55,912 bases of DNA from NCBI RefSeq assembly GCF_934371575.1, contig NZ_CAKRNY010000024.1:1-55912 (forward strand). The letters are read 5' to 3'. The stretch's first letter is position 1. Every line of letters starts with the position of its first letter. Below are positions 44,519 through 52,362 of the stretch, piece after piece. Source of the stretch: an uncultured Blautia sp. GTDB taxonomy: Bacteria; Bacillota; Clostridia; Lachnospirales; Lachnospiraceae. The notes below the pieces were generated by a model, which saw only the letters and a list, made by a program, of their open reading frames with translations, ran no database searches and had not been told where the DNA came from. A program made the translations under genes and the position numbers.

Positions 44519-45460
44519 ATGAAACTGTTTGTAACAGGTGTGGCTGGTCAGCTTGGCCACGACGTAATGAACGAGCTTGATAAACGCGGATACGAAGGGG
44601 TAGGTTCCGACCTTGCCCCCCAGTACAGCGGTATCCAGGACGAAACTGCTGTTACCAGAATGCCTTATGTTTCTGTGGATATTACAGACGCTGCAGCTGT
44701 AGAAAAAGCCATCACCCAAGCAGGTGTGGACGGCGTAGTACACTGTGCAGCCTGGACTGCTGTGGATGCAGCTGAGGATGAAGACAAACAGGAAATCGTC
44801 CGTAAAGTAAATGTTCTTGGCACTGAAAATATTGCGAAGGTTTGCAAAAAGCTCGGTATTAAAATGATGTATCTTTCTACTGACTATGTATTTGACGGTC
44901 AGGGTACCACACCATGGGAACCGGACTGCAAAGCATACAAGCCTTTGAATGTTTACGGTCAGACCAAGCTTGATGGCGAGCTTGCTGTTTATAACAATGT
45001 TGATAAATTTTTCATCATTCGTATTGCATGGGTATTTGGCAAAAACGGCAAGAATTTTATCAAGACCATGTTAAACGTTGCAAAAACACATGACACCTTA
45101 AAGGTTGTCAACGACCAGATCGGTACTCCGACCTATACCTATGACCTTGCACGTCTTATGGTAGACATGATCCTTACAGAAAAATATGGTTACTATCACG
45201 CAACCAATGAAGGCGGTTATATCAGCTGGTACGATTTTACTAAAGAAATCTTCCGTCAGGCTGTAGCACTTGGACATTCTGAGTATGCCGAAGATAAAGT
45301 GACCGTTCTTCCTGTTACCACTGCTGAGTACGGTGTTTCCAAAGCAGCACGGCCTTTTAACAGCCGCCTTGATAAAAAGAAACTGACAGAAAACGGATTT
45401 ACTCCGCTTCCAACCTGGCAGGATGCACTGTCAAGATATCTGAAAGAAATAGAATTTTAA
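44519..45460 (+). CDS. rfbD: dTDP-4-dehydrorhamnose reductase
   Basis: SDR enzyme of 313 aa that performs the last step to dTDP-L-rhamnose. NAD(P) motif VTGVAGQLGHDVM, the STDYVFDG motif, YGQTKLDGE (Tyr-x3-Lys) and RIAWVFG are visible. The ATG at 44519 follows AAGGAGG by nine bases; the frame extends further upstream inside rfbB, but without support. rfbC, the 3,5-epimerase whose product RfbD reduces, is not in the operon. Confidence 0.94.
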   Translation: MKLFVTGVAGQLGHDVMNELDKRGYEGVGSDLAPQYSGIQDETAVTRMPYVSVDITDAAAVEKAITQAGVDGVVHCAAWTAVDAAEDEDKQEIVRKVNVLGTENIAKVCKKLGIKMMYLSTDYVFDGQGTTPWEPDCKAYKPLNVYGQTKLDGELAVYNNVDKFFIIRIAWVFGKNGKNFIKTMLNVAKTHDTLKVVNDQIGTPTYTYDLARLMVDMILTEKYGYYHATNEGGYISWYDFTKEIFRQAVALGHSEYAEDKVTVLPVTTAEYGVSKAARPFNSRLDKKKLTENGFTPLPTWQDALSRYLKEIEF

Positions 45461-45493
45461 CTGAACAACTGCTTCCCCAAAATCAGGCGAAGC

Positions 45494-45562
45494 AAAAAAC
45501 GCAGCCGGTTTCATATTTTGTTTTATAACAAAATTAACATTTTTGAAACCAGCTGCGTTTTT
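45494..45562. terminator. bidirectional terminator between rfbD and the DUF4203-like gene
   Basis: AAAAACGCAGC pairs with GCTGCGTTTTT and the stem is extended by GGTTTCA/TGAAACC. The large loop itself holds a TTTTGTT/AACAAAA stem. Confidence 0.8.
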
Positions 45563-45580
45563 ATCACTTTTTATTTCTGT

Positions 45581-46456
45581 TTATTTTGACCGTCTGTCCT
45601 TCTTCTGATACGGACTTGCACTGCGTTTTTTCTTCTTGTTTTCGCCGTAATAATCCTCCAGATATTCCTCAATCACTTCATCCTCATCTACTCCATATTC
45701 ATCCAGAATCTCATCAATTTCTTCCTCATCCGCATTTGACAGATCTTCATCCAGGTCATCATAGCTGTAATCCGAAACATTTTCCTCTTCATCCTCATCA
45801 TCGGATGAAGCCCTGCATTTTACCCGCTTTTCTTCCTCGTCCTCGCTGTAATCTCTGTCATCTTTAGGCTTATTAATTGCAAACTGGATCAACATTCCGA
45901 TCAACGCAAAGCCAATGGAAAAAACGATTCCAAATGGTATCTCCTCCATATTTGCCAGTCTGGCAGTGGCAAAACCGCTTAAAATACCGCCCAGAATACT
46001 GGTTCCCACAATTATGACCTCTCTCTCATAACGAAGAGCCAGCATTCCAAGCCCCACGCCAGCCAGAAGGCAGATGAAAAAGCTGAAGGAAGTTGTAGGA
46101 TGAATAATATAAATGGTAAGTGTCAGACCGATTCCGGCTCCAATGATAAAAATACCCGCTTTAAATACAGCAAAGGAAAGTATTGCAAGAATCAGTCCTG
46201 CTCCCACCATTCCCACCACATAGTACAGTTTTTCTCCCAATCCGATCTGATTTACTGCAAATAATCCAATTCCGGCTCCAATAAGGAATCCAAAGATCAT
46301 CATCCAGAATCTGAGAATGCGATAACCAAGAACACAATTCATAATTCCAAACACAAGCACCACACCGAAAACGATCATAGACAGGGTACCTGCAAGCTGC
46401 ATATCATGAACTCTGGCTGCAATACCCATAACATTTTTTAAAATATCAATCATCAT
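45581..46456 (-). CDS. DUF4203/TMEM198-like membrane protein with acidic tail
   Basis: Protein of 291 aa with about seven transmembrane helices with many Gly (to about residue 190), like the TM7S3/TMEM198 domain, then a long, strongly acidic Asp/Glu tail and a short basic end (KKKKRSASPYQKKDRRSK). The function is unknown. It ends the operon with the MoxR-type genes; the gap to the transglutaminase gene is 28 bases. The ATG (followed by a second ATG) has GGAGG. Confidence 0.8.
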   Translation of the reverse strand: MMIDILKNVMGIAARVHDMQLAGTLSMIVFGVVLVFGIMNCVLGYRILRFWMMIFGFLIGAGIGLFAVNQIGLGEKLYYVVGMVGAGLILAILSFAVFKAGIFIIGAGIGLTLTIYIIHPTTSFSFFICLLAGVGLGMLALRYEREVIIVGTSILGGILSGFATARLANMEEIPFGIVFSIGFALIGMLIQFAINKPKDDRDYSEDEEEKRVKCRASSDDEDEEENVSDYSYDDLDEDLSNADEEEIDEILDEYGVDEDEVIEEYLEDYYGENKKKKRSASPYQKKDRRSK

Positions 46457-46484
46457 TTGCCTCCTTTCCCATTGTCACACATAT

Positions 46485-47729
46485 TTAAAACATATAATAA
46501 ATAGTTTTGAGATTTTCCAGAATGCCATAGTGATACTCTACCTGATTCATCCCATACAAAGTCATATAATACCTTGCAGCCTCCTGAATAGCATCTCCCT
46601 GGATCCACTCATTCTTCGCCTGGTCAAAAGCGCTCTGATCCGAAAACTTAAACCTCACTACAGCAGCCCCATTATTCAGTCTCATCTGGCAATAAGCCAG
46701 AATTTCCTGATAATCATAGCTATCAAAGCAGCCCTGATTCAACACATAAAAATTCATATCTGTAGCCGTACATTCCGGAACTGCAAATTCCCCAGAAGGT
46801 GTATAAGTCATTTCATATTCCCAGGGAAACGGACACAGATAATCATATATGATTGTCTTGTGCTCTGCAAGCTGAACCGCATCTCCCTCCAGAAATTCCG
46901 GCTGATCGCCATTGGTCGCGTCAAAGTAATAATAATTCCCATTCAGTGTAATAATGTTCCACGCATGGCCTTCTGTGCTTCCTGCAGTGCTGCCCTCCAC
47001 GTAAATACAAGGAACGTTAAGATATTCCAGCAGATACTGAGCCGCCCCTGCATAGCCTGCACAGACAGCCTGCTTTTTCCAGAAGATTCCTGCCATGCTC
47101 TGGTCATCCTCACACTCCTGATATTCTGCATTGTCAATCAGATATGTGTAAACAGTTTTTGCTTTTTCATAATCATCAGCACCTTCCAAAAGCAGTGCGC
47201 TTACCTCCTGACAGGCTTTGTCAGCTGCTTCCTGGATTTCCTGCATCTCTTCCTCTGTATAACTGTAGCCAGGAGAAAACAAACAGTAATTGGCATCTGA
47301 AAACGTGGTTTTATATACCTGTTTCCGATTATGTACCCAGAACAATTCAGGATGATCCATAAGAACTGCGTGGTAAACCTTATTCACAATATCATCCCCA
47401 TAGATGGTAAGATAAAATTCTTTTTTTCTGGCCCGGATCCCTTCTATCATTTCCCGATAACCACGCTGTTCTTCTTCATTAAGAAGATTAAAATAATATT
47501 CCTGCCTGAAATCTTCTGCATCCGTACCTGTAATCTCCTTTTTACGTAGTTCCCGGACTTCTCCAGGTTCTCCGGAAAATACTTCAGGCGCATTATCCAA
47601 AACACCTTCTCCTATTTTTACAAGCCAATCAGAGAACTCATACTGCTGCTGATAAACATAAATCCCCAGGGAAACTGCAAGCAAAAGCAGAACTATAATT
47701 ATAATTTTCCAGGGTTTTCTTTTTCTCAT
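46485..47729 (-). CDS. membrane-anchored transglutaminase-like protein
   Basis: Protein of 414 aa with an N-terminal signal anchor (about 7-25) and an extracellular transglutaminase-like domain with the triad Cys (QAVCAGYAGA, about 222), His (EGHAWN, about 253) and Asp (YYFDATNGD, about 267). Such domains act as proteases or cross-linking enzymes. The gene lies nine bases after a MoxR ATPase gene, a pairing often seen with VWA proteins. Confidence 0.87.
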   Translation of the reverse strand: MRKRKPWKIIIIVLLLLAVSLGIYVYQQQYEFSDWLVKIGEGVLDNAPEVFSGEPGEVRELRKKEITGTDAEDFRQEYYFNLLNEEEQRGYREMIEGIRARKKEFYLTIYGDDIVNKVYHAVLMDHPELFWVHNRKQVYKTTFSDANYCLFSPGYSYTEEEMQEIQEAADKACQEVSALLLEGADDYEKAKTVYTYLIDNAEYQECEDDQSMAGIFWKKQAVCAGYAGAAQYLLEYLNVPCIYVEGSTAGSTEGHAWNIITLNGNYYYFDATNGDQPEFLEGDAVQLAEHKTIIYDYLCPFPWEYEMTYTPSGEFAVPECTATDMNFYVLNQGCFDSYDYQEILAYCQMRLNNGAAVVRFKFSDQSAFDQAKNEWIQGDAIQEAARYYMTLYGMNQVEYHYGILENLKTIYYMF

Positions 47730-47738
47730 TCCATCTCC

Positions 47739-49250
47739 TTACCCAAGCTGACGAATCCTTTCCAGAATATCTCTGGTATTTTCTCTGAATAAAAGCTCCT
47801 TATTGTAACTGTAATATCTCTCACAGGAGTACTCCTGAAGGAAAGAAACAGCCGGGCTGCTGGTATTCAGCTCTGTAATAAATACCACCAGCTCCTGACC
47901 GCCTGCAAATGCACTCTCCATGAAATCAAATGCATATTCCAGCTGCTCTGCTGCCTGGTCAAATTCCCTGTCATAAGACACTTTTTCCTCATTAAACCAG
48001 TCTCTTAAAAGGGAAAAGACAGCTTCTCCATCCTGAATATTCTCTTTTTTAATACCCATCACATATTTTTCAAGAGTATCAAAAACCTGCTGGTCATGGT
48101 GGCTTTCCTCTCTGGACAAAAGTCCTGCTCTTTTTTTCGCAGCGGAATCTGCCTGCCAGCGGTTTTTCACATCTTCAAGATAAATAACCGGCTGCTCCTT
48201 CTGTGCTCCCATTAGAGGTTCTTTCGCTTCTTTGAGCAGATCAAAAAGGCTGGCAAGCTTCTCCTCCTTTTCCATTACTTTTCCAAATGCCTTATTCAGT
48301 CTGGAAAGAAGAAGCCCTGTCACACTCAGCTTCTCATCAAAGGAAGCATGAGCCGCTTTTTTCACAAGGACATCCTCAATATGACCGCTTAACACCTGAT
48401 CAATCTGGTAATCTGTACGATATTTATAGAAAAGTTCCAGATAATTTGCAAAATCTCTTGCAATCTGCGGATGCTGAATATACTGTACCACCACATCCCG
48501 GTCCACTGTCTTATCCAGTTTCTCATAAACCTGAATCAGCCTGGAAAGATCTTCCCAACCTCTTGGAGTTGCAAAATTTTTACCATCCACAGTGCTTTCC
48601 ATTTTGTAAAAATTAGAGGGTCTTGTATTCAGGTAAGAAATCACAGCAGAATGAATTCCTCTTGTATACGCATACTCTCTCCATGCATCAAAATCCGGTT
48701 CCACCTGAATCTTCTTCACACGGTCCATGGTTACCACATCAAATTCTCTGACAGACTTGTTATATTCCGGAGGGTTTCCTGCTGCCACAATCAGCCAGCC
48801 TTCCGGAATTTTATGGCTTCCAAAGGTTTTACACTGAAGAAACTGCAGCATGGCAGGTGCCAGTGTCTCAGAAACACAGTTAATCTCATCAATAAACAGA
48901 ATTCCCTCCTGCAGACCGGACTCCTGTATCTTTTCATAAATAGACGCCACAATTTCACTCATGGTGTATTCCGTAACAGCCATCTCTCTGCCGTCAAATT
49001 CTTTCCGGGAAATAAAGGGCAGACCAATGGCACTCTGTCTGGTGTGGTGTGTGATCGTATAAGAAACCAGTCCAACCTTACACTCTCTGGAAATCTGCTC
49101 CATGATCTGCGTCTTGCCGATTCCGGGTGCACCGATAAGAAAAACAGGACGCTGCGCCATAACCGGAATCTCATATTCTCCATATTTATTTTTCAGCAGA
49201 TAAGCCTCTATTGTATTACGTATTTCTTCCTTTGCCCGTTTGATATTCAT
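47739..49250 (-). CDS. MoxR-type AAA+ ATPase
   Basis: ATPase of 503 aa. Walker A GAPGIGKT (40-47), Walker B ILFIDEINCV, sensor 1 region WLIVAAGNPPEY, and a C-terminal extension longer than in classic MoxR. MoxR ATPases act as chaperones for VWA-domain partners, and one is encoded next door. I chose the ATG at 49250 after GAGGAGA; an upstream ATG at 49289 overlaps the VWA gene. Confidence 0.88.
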   Translation of the reverse strand: MNIKRAKEEIRNTIEAYLLKNKYGEYEIPVMAQRPVFLIGAPGIGKTQIMEQISRECKVGLVSYTITHHTRQSAIGLPFISRKEFDGREMAVTEYTMSEIVASIYEKIQESGLQEGILFIDEINCVSETLAPAMLQFLQCKTFGSHKIPEGWLIVAAGNPPEYNKSVREFDVVTMDRVKKIQVEPDFDAWREYAYTRGIHSAVISYLNTRPSNFYKMESTVDGKNFATPRGWEDLSRLIQVYEKLDKTVDRDVVVQYIQHPQIARDFANYLELFYKYRTDYQIDQVLSGHIEDVLVKKAAHASFDEKLSVTGLLLSRLNKAFGKVMEKEEKLASLFDLLKEAKEPLMGAQKEQPVIYLEDVKNRWQADSAAKKRAGLLSREESHHDQQVFDTLEKYVMGIKKENIQDGEAVFSLLRDWFNEEKVSYDREFDQAAEQLEYAFDFMESAFAGGQELVVFITELNTSSPAVSFLQEYSCERYYSYNKELLFRENTRDILERIRQLG

Positions 49251-49260
49251 AATGTTCTCC

Positions 49261-50625
49261 TCACCTGAAATTCTCCAGATCCTCTTCATCCAGAATCAGC
49301 TTGATCGCCCATGGCGGCACATCAATATCCTGGTAATCCTCTTTCATAAACACAAAAGCCGTTTCATATGAAGGCATTTTTGCCGGATAGATTCCATATC
49401 CGTCTGTAAAATAAATCAGCCCCCGAAGCCTGGTAAACTTTTTTGCTCTAAGAAGCTGTTCCACATATGCAAAAGCAGGGCGAAAATCAGTACCTCCCCC
49501 TCCCCGCACCGTAAAATGGGACATATATTCCTTTAACTGCATGGCGTTCTCTATTACCACATCAGACTGAACCTTCTCATCACACTGAAGGATATGCACA
49601 TGGATTCGTCTGAAAAAGCTCTCTGATTCACTGAGCACACTGTAAGTTTCCTCCAGAAACTTCTGAACAAGTTCCCCTTTACAGGACATGGAGGTATCAA
49701 TGACGATTACAAAATCCTCCACTTTTCGTTCCTCTTTCGTCTCTAATGGCTCAATCAGTGGCATATTGCCATACAGATTCATTCCATAATTGTAAAATAT
49801 ATAATCGAAAGTGTCCATATCCACTTTCATTTCTTCTTTCAAAACAGAAAATTTGCGTAAAAATTCTTTATAATCATATCGATTCCGATTCTGTGCCCTC
49901 AGCTGTTCCACAAGAGACTCTCCACCTTCTCCAGCCTCTTTGGAAAAAGTTTCCATCTCTGTCTGCATGCGATTGCGGATATCATCCCAGTTCTTTTTCT
50001 GCTGGGACATCCGGGGACTGCCAGGCTGTTTCTCATACCACTTACTATGATCGTCCTGCTCAAACTCTCTGCGAAGCTCCTGTATTTTATACTCTGGCAG
50101 ATGAAGGCTCTGAAGCTTCCGGTATACTCTCTGCGCTGTCAGTATCTTTCCAGTTTCCAGAATCAGCTGCAATGCCTGTCGCTTCACCATAGATACCGGC
50201 TGATGAACGCATTTCAAATATAGCCCGTCGATCATATTTTCAACTGTAATGTCGCAGGCAAGATTCCAGTACTGAATATCAACTGCCGGATTCCCCTCAT
50301 TGTCCTTTTCCGGAAAACAATGAAGAAAAATGCAATGTAAAAGGCTGTGTAGATAAGCCCGATTCACCTTCTCCCGGCTTCGCCGAAACAGCTCCATCAG
50401 TTCTTCCGGCTGATAATAAAGGACAGCACCATCTGTGCCAACAGGATGCACTCCCATATCCCCCTGAAAAATAAGGGCTGAAAGTGCACAGTCCATAAAA
50501 CGAAGATTCAGATACAGCTGATTTCTTGCACCTGACAATATGTCCTGACAAATGGATTCTGCTGCTAATGCCCGTTCCTGGGCATCATGCACAGGATTGC
50601 ATTTAAATCCGTTTAAACCACTCAT
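49261..50625 (-). CDS. VWA-like (DUF2201-type) putative metallopeptidase protein
   Basis: Protein of 454 aa. The N-terminal half resembles a DUF2201-type metallopeptidase region with a histidine cluster (HSLLHCIFLH, about 95). The C-terminal half is a VWA-like domain with MIDAS residues DTSMS (about 310), GGGGTDFRP and FTDGYG. The MoxR ATPase ten bases downstream is its likely partner. Confidence 0.87.
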   Translation of the reverse strand: MSGLNGFKCNPVHDAQERALAAESICQDILSGARNQLYLNLRFMDCALSALIFQGDMGVHPVGTDGAVLYYQPEELMELFRRSREKVNRAYLHSLLHCIFLHCFPEKDNEGNPAVDIQYWNLACDITVENMIDGLYLKCVHQPVSMVKRQALQLILETGKILTAQRVYRKLQSLHLPEYKIQELRREFEQDDHSKWYEKQPGSPRMSQQKKNWDDIRNRMQTEMETFSKEAGEGGESLVEQLRAQNRNRYDYKEFLRKFSVLKEEMKVDMDTFDYIFYNYGMNLYGNMPLIEPLETKEERKVEDFVIVIDTSMSCKGELVQKFLEETYSVLSESESFFRRIHVHILQCDEKVQSDVVIENAMQLKEYMSHFTVRGGGGTDFRPAFAYVEQLLRAKKFTRLRGLIYFTDGYGIYPAKMPSYETAFVFMKEDYQDIDVPPWAIKLILDEEDLENFR

Positions 50626-51509
50626 AAGTCAAAGCTTCTCCTTTTTGATGGAAAATATACTCTCTGATATTCCATAAGCATACTCAGAATCTCTGGCGAA
50701 TGAATACTGCCAGCCAGGTTCACAAGTCTTGAAAATACTTCTTTTTGTCCCTCCTTAAGAGGATAAGTGTGAAGCAGCCATTCCAACTCTTCTCCTCTTT
50801 TCTGCCGGATAAAATCAGAAGCGATCTGCTCCATATGTTCGCTTAAATACAGCTCATACCGGGCCTTTGCATCATCTGTCAGCCCTTCCTGCCAGTGCAG
50901 CCTTCCATAAACCAGTTCCCGAAGGAACTCTGAAGATTCCTGGGCTTTTGCCATCTCAAACCGCTTATCATACTCCAGAAAATGAAATACTTTTCCCTGA
51001 AAACAGTTTCGATAATAAAGACCGCTTCCATGGATCTCCGTCATTAGGATTCTGGCAGGTGTATTCTCCACGCCTTCCTCATAGTATTCCGGGAACCAGA
51101 GCATTGCCTCCATTTTTCCATAGAGATGTACACGCAGCTCTTCCCCAACTTCCGAAAGAATCTCTTTTAGCCCTGACTGTTCACTATTCATAAGTACTTC
51201 CAGCCTGCGGATCCTGTGACAGCCTGTAAAAGCTCCGCTTCCTAGATCTGTAAAATCACTGGAAAACCATAGTTCTTCCAGATTCCGGCAGTTATAAAAT
51301 CCATAACGTCCTATTTTCTTTACACCGGAAGGAATCCTGATGATCTGACAACTCTTCCCTGCAAACAGGTATTCTCCCAGTTCTGTCACCGGCACGCCAT
51401 CAATCTGTTCCGGAATTTCCACAAGCTGAATATCATCATCAAACTCTGTCACTATAGCATGGTCCTCCCTGATGTCAAAGGTAAAACCGCTGTCTGTATG
51501 CTTTTTCAT
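50622..51509 (-). CDS. leucine-rich-repeat (LRR_5/BspA-type) protein
   Basis: Protein of 295 aa without signal peptide. Residues about 20-120 form LRR_5 repeats (VPVTELGEYLFAG, SGVKKIGRYGFYNCRNLEEL, TDLGSGAFTGC), and a helical C-terminal part follows. It overlaps the VWA gene by four bases, so it belongs to the same operon and may be an adaptor. I chose the ATG at 51509 after AGGAGA; an in-frame start at 51614 has no site. Confidence 0.8.
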   Translation of the reverse strand: MKKHTDSGFTFDIREDHAIVTEFDDDIQLVEIPEQIDGVPVTELGEYLFAGKSCQIIRIPSGVKKIGRYGFYNCRNLEELWFSSDFTDLGSGAFTGCHRIRRLEVLMNSEQSGLKEILSEVGEELRVHLYGKMEAMLWFPEYYEEGVENTPARILMTEIHGSGLYYRNCFQGKVFHFLEYDKRFEMAKAQESSEFLRELVYGRLHWQEGLTDDAKARYELYLSEHMEQIASDFIRQKRGEELEWLLHTYPLKEGQKEVFSRLVNLAGSIHSPEILSMLMEYQRVYFPSKRRSFDL

Positions 51510-51648
51510 TTTACACTCTCCTGCATATACTCCTGTAAAAAAGGCTTGATATTTCCTGTCATTAAGATTACACTTTATATATTGCGACGTCAGAATAAAA
51601 GCTCTGACAAGCACTTTTTAATCCTATTATTACATCGGAGGAATTTCT

Positions 51649-52287
51649 ATGAGTACCAAAATTCCAATTGAAACCTCAGCAAGACATATCCATGTATCTC
51701 AGGAAGATTTCCGCCTTCTTTTCGGAGAGGATGCCCAGCTTCATTACATGAAAGAATTAAGTCAGCCGGGACAGTATCTCTGTCAGGAAAGACTTACTGT
51801 AAAAGGTTCCAGAGGTGTGTATGAGAATATTGCCATTCTTGGTCCTTTTCGTAAAGAAACCCAGGTTGAGCTTTCCCTCACAGACGCCCGGAAGATCGGA
51901 ATCCCCGGTCTTATCCGCCAGTCCGGAGATACCGCTGGTTCTCCCGGATGCACCCTCATCGGCCCAAAGGGTGAACTCACTATTGATCATGGCGTGATCG
52001 TAGCCAAACGTCATATTCACATGACTCCGGCAGATGCAGTCGCTCTTAAGGTAAAAGATAATGATGAAGTGTTTGTACTCACCAAGAGCTACGGCAGGGC
52101 ACTTATTTATGCTGATGTGGTTGTCCGTGTTGACTGGAGCTACCGTCTTGCCATGCACGTAGATACAGATGAGGCCAATGCCTTTTCCAATGAAAAAGAA
52201 CCCTATGGGGTAATCGTAAAATTCTTCGATGATAATTATAATACAGACAAATGGATTGAAGATGTACTATCCGGAATCAACAGATAG
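51649..52287 (+). CDS. pduL: phosphate propanoyltransferase (PduL type)
   Basis: Phosphotransacylase of 212 aa interconverting acyl-CoA and acyl phosphate. Two duplicated zinc-binding motifs are visible, SARHIHVS (residues 10-17) and AKRHIHMT, plus the late MHVDTDEANA. With no microcompartment genes nearby and no N-terminal encapsulation peptide, it may serve as a cytosolic phosphotransacetylase linked to the acetyl-CoA from NifJ. TCGGAGG precedes the ATG. Confidence 0.92.
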   Translation: MSTKIPIETSARHIHVSQEDFRLLFGEDAQLHYMKELSQPGQYLCQERLTVKGSRGVYENIAILGPFRKETQVELSLTDARKIGIPGLIRQSGDTAGSPGCTLIGPKGELTIDHGVIVAKRHIHMTPADAVALKVKDNDEVFVLTKSYGRALIYADVVVRVDWSYRLAMHVDTDEANAFSNEKEPYGVIVKFFDDNYNTDKWIEDVLSGINR

Positions 52288-52317
52288 ATTCAGATAAATA
52301 CAGCCCCCACTAACATG

Positions 52318-52358
52318 AAAAGTGCTTCCTGCCCAGATCCGGGTGTGGAAGCACTTTT
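52318..52358. terminator. bidirectional terminator between pduL and the NlpC/P60 gene
   Basis: Perfect 12-bp stem AAAAGTGCTTCC/GGAAGCACTTTT with a 17-base loop. Confidence 0.85.
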
Positions 52359-52362
52359 TACG

